This document shows, one piece after another, positions 58,465-64,000 of a stretch of 64,000 bases of DNA. The stretch spans positions 62,001-126,000 of the forward strand of contig CALHUI010000015.1 of the NCBI GenBank assembly GCA_938039675.1. Reading direction: 5' to 3'. The position numbers and the translations under genes were made by a program. Each line of letters opens with the position of its first letter. The stretch's first letter is position 1. The notes under the pieces were generated by a model. The model searched no databases. It saw only the letters and a program-made list of their open reading frames with translations, and was not told the DNA's origin. Origin of the DNA: an uncultured Cytophagales bacterium (GTDB taxonomy: Bacteria > Bacteroidota > Bacteroidia > Cytophagales > Thermoflexibacteraceae).

Positions 58465-59579
58465 ATATTGAAGAGCAACTCCGACTGTGGGATAAAATAG
58501 AACGCTATGTTGAAGGCAAGATGAAAACAGAGGAGTACCTTGCCTTTGAGAAAGAAATTGCTTCCAATTCTGAGTTAGCACAGCAAATTGCTGACTATCA
58601 GGCATTGCGCACATCTCTGGACTTGCTCAAAGAACGTCGGCAACTCCGTGCCAAACTCGACCGGTTCCATGCCGAAATAGCCCCCGTTGAACAGCAGGCG
58701 GCACTGAAAGTGTATAAAAATAAGGACACTTGGCGCACTTACACTTCCAAATATTTACCGACAATTGCCGTAGCTGCAAGCGTTGCGCTGATTACGGTAC
58801 TGAGTACACTTTTTACGCTTGGCTACCTAAAAAGCATGGAGCGCAGCCAGCAAAGCAATCTCAAACTGTTGCGCCGCGAGTTAGATCAAATCAAACGCGA
58901 TATAAAGAGTACCAAAGACACGCTGAATCGGGCTATCCCGCGGGCTATGGCAGCATCGCAGCGATTTGAAGGTACTTGCTTTGCCATTTCGGAGAAAGGG
59001 TACTTAATCACCAGCTATCATTTGGTGGCAAAAGCCGATTCTGTTTTCATAGAATCTACCACTCAGCCCGGATTGCGCTATAAGGTAGAATTAGCCTTTG
59101 GCGATGAACGAACAGACCTTGCCGTATTAAAAGTAGCGGACAGCACTTTCCATGAATTTGGCAGAATTCCTTACACACTGAAAAAAGGAACAGTAGATTT
59201 GGGCGAAGAAATCTTTACGCTGGCATATCCGAAAAATGATATTGTGTACGGAGAAGGCAGTATAAGTGCTCGCACGGGTTTTGAGGGCGACTCTGTCGCT
59301 TATCAAATCTCTATTCCGGTGAACCCGGGAAACAGCGGAGGCCCCGTGTTTGACACCAATGGCAACCTTATCGGCGTGGTTTCGGGTAAGCTCTCAGGTG
59401 CTGAGGGTGTGGCTTTTGCCCTTAAATCATCGGTCATCTGGCGCACTTTGAAAGACAGTGTGCCTAACAAACTGGATAAGATGTTTGACCTGCCAAAGCA
59501 AAGCAAACTTGCAGGCCAAAAGCGGACAGTACAACTGAAAAAAATACAGGATTACGTTTTCCAAGTGAAAGTCTATTAA
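58461..59579 (+). CDS. Membrane protein with anti-sigma-like N terminus and trypsin-like protease domain
   Basis: The 372-residue protein has an acidic helical cytoplasmic part (1-95, MNIEEQLRLWDKIERYVEGK, SNSELAQQIADYQALRTSLD) of the kind seen in anti-sigma factors. A single membrane helix (about 98-123) and a coiled coil (about 125-165) follow. The S1C/DegS-like protease domain has His187 (TSYHLVAK), Asp219 (RTDLAVL) and Ser292 (GNSGGPVFDTNG). No PDZ domain is present. The gene is ATGA-coupled to the sigma factor. I infer a fused anti-sigma and extracytoplasmic protease; the N terminus is not assigned to a named family. Confidence 0.84.
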   Translation: MNIEEQLRLWDKIERYVEGKMKTEEYLAFEKEIASNSELAQQIADYQALRTSLDLLKERRQLRAKLDRFHAEIAPVEQQAALKVYKNKDTWRTYTSKYLPTIAVAASVALITVLSTLFTLGYLKSMERSQQSNLKLLRRELDQIKRDIKSTKDTLNRAIPRAMAASQRFEGTCFAISEKGYLITSYHLVAKADSVFIESTTQPGLRYKVELAFGDERTDLAVLKVADSTFHEFGRIPYTLKKGTVDLGEEIFTLAYPKNDIVYGEGSISARTGFEGDSVAYQISIPVNPGNSGGPVFDTNGNLIGVVSGKLSGAEGVAFALKSSVIWRTLKDSVPNKLDKMFDLPKQSKLAGQKRTVQLKKIQDYVFQVKVY

Positions 59580-59586
59580 ACCCGCT

Positions 59587-62082
59587 TTATACGGGGTCAA
59601 CATTGACAACGACCTTCAATTCTTTGAAGGTCTTGTTTTTTATGAGATTGTCCATAGTAGTGCCGATGTATGTTTTCACTGCTTTAAGTGAAGTACCTTG
59701 TCGCTCAATTTTGACGAGCACGTTGCGCAAATATTGATTGCGGATGCGCTCAATGGGAGGGGTTTGCGGCCCTAACACGCGGTTGCCTCCTAAACCGTTG
59801 CGCAATGCCACAGCAAGGTTCTGTGCCGCTTTTTCCACCTCTTCCGCCGACTCTCCTTTAACGGTCAGTTCTATCAGTCTGGTAAAAGGCGGGTAGTGGT
59901 AATGCTTACGCTGTGGCAGTTCATCTCTGTAAAAGTCTTCAAAATGATGAGCTGCCACATGCTCGAGTATCGGGTGGTGCGGGTTTCTCGTTTGAATGAT
60001 AACCGTTCCTTGTGCGGCTTTTCTGCCTGCTCTTCCTGCTACTTGCGTCAATATCTGAAATACGCGCTCATGTGCCCTGAAATCGGGATAGCACAAGGCA
60101 CGGTCTATGTCAAACACTACTACCAGTGCTACATGGTCAAAATCGAGCCCCTTAGTAACCATTTGCGTGCCTACTAATATGTCAATTTTATGGGCAGAAA
60201 AATCCTCAATGATATTTTGCAGGCCATACTTTCCGCGCGTAGTATCTAAGTCCATGCGCTGCACCACAGCATCGGGAAAAAGTGATTTAACGGTATCCTC
60301 TATTTTTTCGGTACCATACCCCACTGTCTTGATTTCATGCGAGCCGCACTGTCGGCAGGTGTGCGGCGGATTTTCTCTGTAACCGCAATAGTGGCAGCGC
60401 AATTCGTTGCTGTGCATGTGAAACGTGAGGCTGACAGCGCAATTTTGGCAATGAGGCACCCAGTTGCAAGTCTGGCAGGAGAGATGAGGTGCGTAGCCAC
60501 GCCGATTTTGAAACAAAATCACCTGCTTTTTTGCCTCGATTGTTGCACGTATGGCTTGTAATGTGGCCGGTGCAAATTCGCCTATCATGCGCTTGGCTTT
60601 GCTTTCATTTTTTATATTAACAAACTGAATATCAGGAAGTTGTGTATCGTTGAACCGCTGTGTTAGCTGCACATAGCCGTAGCGTTTTTCGGCTGCATGA
60701 TAAAAACTCTCGAGCGATGGCGTAGCTGTTCCCAGTAGTACTTTTGCGCCGTGCATATGCGCCAACATCATAGCTGCATCGCGGGCGTGGTAACGCGGTG
60801 CAGGGTCGTATTGCTTATAAGAACTGTCATGCTCCTCATCAATAATAATCAAACCTAAATGACTGAAAGGCAGGAAGATAGAGGAGCGAACGCCAATAAT
60901 TACATCAAAACGCCCGTCCATTATGCCATACCATACTTCCACCCGTTCATTGTCTGAGAATCGGGAATGGTAAACGCCCAACCGATTGCCGAAAACACGC
61001 CGCAAACGGGCGACAATTTGCGTTGTCAAAGCAATTTCTGGCAGCAGCAGCAGCACTTGATTGCCTGACTGCAACATTTGGTCTATCAAGTGTATGTAGA
61101 GTTCGGTTTTACCCGAGCCTGTAACGCCGTGCAGTAATACAGTCTGTTTTTCGTCCCATAATGAGGTGATTTTTTGCAGTGCATTGCTTTGTGCATCAGT
61201 GAGTTGCGGGAGCTGAGAGTCGCCTGTCGGTAACTCTTCTAACCGCGAAACAATTGTTTCAAACTCTTCCAGTACTTCATTTTTCAGGAGTGTCTTGTAT
61301 GCACTTTCCGACAGATTGGCAGTAAGCAGCGTGCTTTTGGGAATGCCGTTGAGTTGCTGCTCCGGTTCGGCCTGCCAAGGAACCAGCGATAAATACCTGA
61401 GAATCAAGGCTTCTTGTTTGGTGTGTTTAGAAAGCCTTTCTAACAGTTTGCTCAGGGAAGCCTCATTTTTACTGCGCCAGTTGGCATGCAATCGAACTTT
61501 TTTGATGGTTTTAGGCTTATATTTTTCTTTTAGTTCCTCGAAAATCAGAATACATTCTTTCTGCAAAAGCGATTTTAACAGACTGAAAATCTGTTTTTTA
61601 CCCGAAATTTTAACTGCCTCTTCATAGCACAAGGTCTCATTTTGCCGCAGTGCATCCAGCAGCAGCAGTTCCTTTTCGCTGAAATCGTCAGGGTTGAGGT
61701 TATCTGCCGCAAAAGCCGGATGGAGTTGAATGCGCGATTCGCTGCTGAGTTTCAGCCCTGCAGGTACGGCCACGTTCATTACTTCGCCCCATGTGCAGAG
61801 GTAGTAGTCGGATACCCATTCCCAAAATTGCAACTGTAAGGGGACGGTAATGGGCTGAAGGTCTATCAAATCCAGAATCATTTTGGTTTGATAGTCGCGT
61901 GGCGGGTTTTCGTGGATGCGGATAACGATGCCTGTCAGGATGCGCTTTTGTCCGAATTGTACAACTACTCTTGTGCCCCGGGTAATGGTATCGTTCAAAG
62001 CAAGGGGCACTCGGTAGGTAAAAGTGCCTTTAAGCGGGAGCGGGAGAAGAATATCTGCAAAAAAAGTCTGACGCATTGACAA
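59587..62082 (-). CDS. priA: Primosomal protein N' (PriA helicase)
   Basis: The 831-residue replication-restart helicase carries the PriA N-terminal DNA-binding part (LPLPLKGTFTYRVP), Walker A (LHGVTGSGKTELY), the Walker B DEEH (LIIIDEEHDSSYKQYDP) and helicase motifs (GTATPSLESF; AGRAGRK). A two-zinc CxxC cluster (CQTCNWVPHCQNCAVSLTF; CHYCGY; CRQCGS) precedes motif IV. All functional regions look intact. It is convergent with the sigma/protease operon, with only 7 bases between stops, and lies downstream of hpf on the same strand. Confidence 0.95.
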   Translation of the reverse strand: MSMRQTFFADILLPLPLKGTFTYRVPLALNDTITRGTRVVVQFGQKRILTGIVIRIHENPPRDYQTKMILDLIDLQPITVPLQLQFWEWVSDYYLCTWGEVMNVAVPAGLKLSSESRIQLHPAFAADNLNPDDFSEKELLLLDALRQNETLCYEEAVKISGKKQIFSLLKSLLQKECILIFEELKEKYKPKTIKKVRLHANWRSKNEASLSKLLERLSKHTKQEALILRYLSLVPWQAEPEQQLNGIPKSTLLTANLSESAYKTLLKNEVLEEFETIVSRLEELPTGDSQLPQLTDAQSNALQKITSLWDEKQTVLLHGVTGSGKTELYIHLIDQMLQSGNQVLLLLPEIALTTQIVARLRRVFGNRLGVYHSRFSDNERVEVWYGIMDGRFDVIIGVRSSIFLPFSHLGLIIIDEEHDSSYKQYDPAPRYHARDAAMMLAHMHGAKVLLGTATPSLESFYHAAEKRYGYVQLTQRFNDTQLPDIQFVNIKNESKAKRMIGEFAPATLQAIRATIEAKKQVILFQNRRGYAPHLSCQTCNWVPHCQNCAVSLTFHMHSNELRCHYCGYRENPPHTCRQCGSHEIKTVGYGTEKIEDTVKSLFPDAVVQRMDLDTTRGKYGLQNIIEDFSAHKIDILVGTQMVTKGLDFDHVALVVVFDIDRALCYPDFRAHERVFQILTQVAGRAGRKAAQGTVIIQTRNPHHPILEHVAAHHFEDFYRDELPQRKHYHYPPFTRLIELTVKGESAEEVEKAAQNLAVALRNGLGGNRVLGPQTPPIERIRNQYLRNVLVKIERQGTSLKAVKTYIGTTMDNLIKNKTFKELKVVVNVDPV

Positions 62083-62133
62083 TCAAGGGTTAGGAGTTAA
62101 AGACAACCAAGTGCCCTTAACCCCAACGCTAAA

Positions 62134-62439
62134 TTATGACTTTGCAGTCAGTTTCTCCTTGTATTTTTTCAACTGTGCTTTCAAGGATTCAACTGCTTCA
62201 TCCATTGCGGCTTCGAAAGAGATATTTTGCTCTTTGGCAAAAATGCTTCCACCCGGGATGAATAATTTAACTTCCACTACTTTGTTTTCTCTGCTGTGCT
62301 CGCCTTTTTCTAAGCGCAGATAAACTTCACCACCGGTGATGCGCTCGAAGAAAGTGTCCAACTTATCAGCTTTTTTCTGAATAAAATTCAACAGCTTGAT
62401 GTCAGCATCGAAATGGATGGAATGAATCTGCAGTTTCAT
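62134..62439 (-). CDS. hpf: Ribosome hibernation promoting factor, short form
   Basis: The 101-residue protein has the HPF/YfiA beta-alpha-beta-beta-beta-alpha pattern: MKLQIHSIHFDADIKLLNFI, KKADKLDTFFERI, VYLRLEKGEHSRENKVVEVK and NISFEAAMDEAVESLKAQLK. It binds the ribosomal decoding region in stationary phase. The C-terminal extension of long HPF is absent. The ATG at 62439 gives the family N terminus; an ATG three codons earlier is less likely. It follows xerC by 88 bases, an arrangement common in Bacteroidota. Confidence 0.9.
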   Translation of the reverse strand: MKLQIHSIHFDADIKLLNFIQKKADKLDTFFERITGGEVYLRLEKGEHSRENKVVEVKLFIPGGSIFAKEQNISFEAAMDEAVESLKAQLKKYKEKLTAKS

Positions 62440-62527
62440 AATACACAAATGTTTAAGTGGAAAATAAAAAATAAAACCCGTTTACAGAGGGATTATGTCT
62501 GTTGTTACGCCCAATATTAACAAAATG

Positions 62528-63448
62528 TTACGAACGTGGATGAGTGTCTTTAAAAACTTTTCGGAGTTTCTCGATGGTGGTGTGTGTGTACACCTGTGTA
62601 GCGGCAAGACTACTGTGCCCCAACAATTCTTTCACGGCGTTCAGGTCAGCGCCGCCATCCAGCAGATGGGTGGCGTAGCTGTGTCGCAATACGTGCGGGC
62701 TGCGGCGTTCAATGGTGGTAATCATATCCAGATGTTTTCTTACCGTTCTGTAAATCAGCATGGGGTAGGCTTCTTCGCCTTTGTCGGTGCAGATAAGCGG
62801 GCTGTGAATAGCTTCCCCGAATAATTGTGATTTAATTTGAATATAATTTTCCAATAAAGCAAATATTTGGGGAAGTAGTGGCACAATTCTTTGCTTGCTT
62901 CCCTTGCCCCATACTTTTATTTGCCGATTGGGAAAATCTATATCGCTGATTTTCAGATGTATCAACTCGGAAAGCCTGATGCCGGTGGTGTATAGCAGAA
63001 TCAGTATCACCTGTTCTCGTGCCGCGATAAAATCATCGGCCGGCAGTTCGGTAAGCGCTTGCCACAGTTGCCGTGCATCGGTTTGCGGCAAAAAAGGGGT
63101 AATTTTTTTATCTGCTTTCAGTGCTTTCAGTTTCCGCAAAGGTGATTCTTCTATCAGTTGCTCTTGTATAGCAAACCGATAAAAACTGCGCAGTGCCGAA
63201 AGTTTGCGATTAATGCTTCGGGCTGTAATCTGTTCGTCGTCTAATAAAGAAATCACCCATGCGCGCACATCGTGATAGTCGGCTTGGGTGATTTGCTGTT
63301 TTTCACCTTCTAAAAGGGTTTGTAAAAACGACTCAAACTGTTCTAAATCAGTGAGATAGGCGGTTTGTGTGTGTTTGCTGTAACGCCGCTGTAATGCAAT
63401 AAAATCTATGAAACGGCGGATTACTTCTGAGATTGGTTTATTTCCCAT
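62528..63448 (-). CDS. xerC: Tyrosine recombinase XerC-like
   Basis: From the ATG at 63448 the protein has 306 residues. The N-terminal SAM-like domain (FIALQRRYSKHTQTAYLTDL) is followed by the catalytic domain with Arg158 (TTGIRLSELIHL), Lys182 (WGKGSKQR), His252-x-x-Arg255 (HVLRHSYATHLL), His278 (LLGHSSLAATQVY) and Tyr287. It would resolve chromosome dimers with a XerD partner. It is not next to any att site or phage gene, so an integrase role is unlikely. The start overlaps the end of the preceding gene by 28 bases. Confidence 0.88.
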   Translation of the reverse strand: MGNKPISEVIRRFIDFIALQRRYSKHTQTAYLTDLEQFESFLQTLLEGEKQQITQADYHDVRAWVISLLDDEQITARSINRKLSALRSFYRFAIQEQLIEESPLRKLKALKADKKITPFLPQTDARQLWQALTELPADDFIAAREQVILILLYTTGIRLSELIHLKISDIDFPNRQIKVWGKGSKQRIVPLLPQIFALLENYIQIKSQLFGEAIHSPLICTDKGEEAYPMLIYRTVRKHLDMITTIERRSPHVLRHSYATHLLDGGADLNAVKELLGHSSLAATQVYTHTTIEKLRKVFKDTHPRS

Positions 63449-64000
63449 CGGAAGCCTGTTTGACTCCAAGTTACGGAAAATTCTTTTTTCTCGCCTTTGT
63501 AGGTTTCCAACTTACCATTGTACACCGTATCTATGGCAGATTTTTCTAAGTTGAAGAATTTAATGCTGTCGTTAGCGCCTAAGAGTGTGTGCTGCATCTG
63601 TTTTTTAGTTAGGAAATTGAGTGTGTTGAAATCGTTGGCAGGTCGCCAGCCGAGTTCTTCATGGGCGAATAGTTGTATTTTTTCTCCGCTTTTAAATACT
63701 GCTTCGCCTTGCAGTTCGTTGGGTACGCGGCTGTTTTCTATGGGTCTGAGCGAAACACCGACGCAGGCTTCATGCATTTCTTTGCTCAGGCGGCGCAACA
63801 TGGTAGAGTTGATGGTTTCTTTCAAGGCTACCGAATCGTCTTTAATCAATACCATAGCCTGAATGGGCATGCCGTTTTCCATCATGGCATCGGCAAAGTA
63901 GAGGTTTTCCTGCGGCTCGGGTGTAAGTTTCAGTTCCTTGATTATGCTGCCTCCTATAACGCTCAACTTTTTACGTACCTGACGGTCTATTTCTATCTGC
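63421..64000 (-). CDS. Partial gene of unknown function at the window edge
   Basis: The frame is open from the right edge of the window to the stop at 63421, so the true start lies outside. The visible part has about 192 residues: a basic start (QIEIDRQVRKKL), KELKLTPEPQENLYFADAMM, AMVLIKDDSVALKETINSTM, a Cys in HEACVGVSLRPIEN, and a C-terminal beta-rich stretch ending SVTWSQTGFRWEINQSQK. I do not recognise the family, and no membrane helix is seen in this part. It overlaps xerC by 28 bases and is probably co-transcribed with it. Confidence 0.6.
   Translation of the reverse strand, partial: QIEIDRQVRKKLSVIGGSIIKELKLTPEPQENLYFADAMMENGMPIQAMVLIKDDSVALKETINSTMLRRLSKEMHEACVGVSLRPIENSRVPNELQGEAVFKSGEKIQLFAHEELGWRPANDFNTLNFLTKKQMQHTLLGANDSIKFFNLEKSAIDTVYNGKLETYKGEKKEFSVTWSQTGFRWEINQSQK

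Noticed and set aside
62528-63448. Mobile-element integrase
   Set aside because: The recombinase fits chromosomal XerC, sits next to hpf in a common Bacteroidota order, and no att repeats or cargo were seen.

Overview
The window looks like a chromosomal stretch from a Bacteroidota bacterium, most likely the Cytophagales side of the phylum. Supporting signs are a type IX secretion-style C-terminal sorting domain on a giant subtilase, a DUF5683 gene next to parAB, BatD, small Lacal_2735-type and phage_holin_4_2 proteins, and promoter boxes of the Bacteroidota form TTTG-N19/20-TAnnTTTG (clearest upstream of gyrB). I recognise no rRNA, tRNA, CRISPR array, prophage or insertion sequence.

Region 0-27 kb is mostly housekeeping and intact: gyrB, a small membrane protein, a hydrolase, hldD, a GAF/coiled-coil membrane protein, gamma-glutamyltransferase, DinB, a phosphosugar mutase, two thioredoxin-fold proteins, an isolated nuoD followed by a glycosyltransferase, the parA-parB-DUF5683 operon, a secreted transglutaminase-like protein, a sodium:solute symporter, a STAS-like protein, an SpmAB-like membrane protein, an SDR, a PQQ-type sugar dehydrogenase lipoprotein, a VanX-like dipeptidase and a GH63-type glycosidase.

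Region 27.2-36.9 kb is an accessory, decaying island. It opens with a dead toxin-antitoxin pair, then a truncated TPR gene fused tail-to-tail to another gene fragment. A LytTR-like tandem operator follows, and then a co-directional array of small secreted proteins and lipoproteins, several of which look like paralogues. The array contains one membrane gene split by a stop codon. The island ends with a frameshifted OhrR-type regulator and the remnant of a large surface protein with an LRR-type start. At least nine in-frame TAA/TAG codons and four likely frameshifts are visible here; almost none are seen elsewhere.

Region 36.9-50.5 kb concerns the cell surface and glycans: a 2131-residue subtilase with tandem cadherin/CSPG-like repeats, a three-gene glycan operon (GT4-NodB fusion, methyltransferase, GT2), a divergent GT2 gene coupled to a small secreted protein, and a secreted GH13 amylase.

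Region 50.5-64 kb returns to housekeeping: a conserved unknown divergent from a 5'-nucleotidase lipoprotein, then tilS, a rhomboid protease, BatD and queG. An ECF sigma factor is translationally coupled to a membrane protein that appears to fuse an anti-sigma-like cytoplasmic part to a periplasmic trypsin-like protease. priA, hpf, xerC and a partial gene at the right edge close the window. The most interesting candidates are the sigma/anti-sigma-protease pair, the lipoprotein array with its decayed neighbours, the tandem operator at 28.57-28.60 kb, and the GT4-NodB fusion locus.
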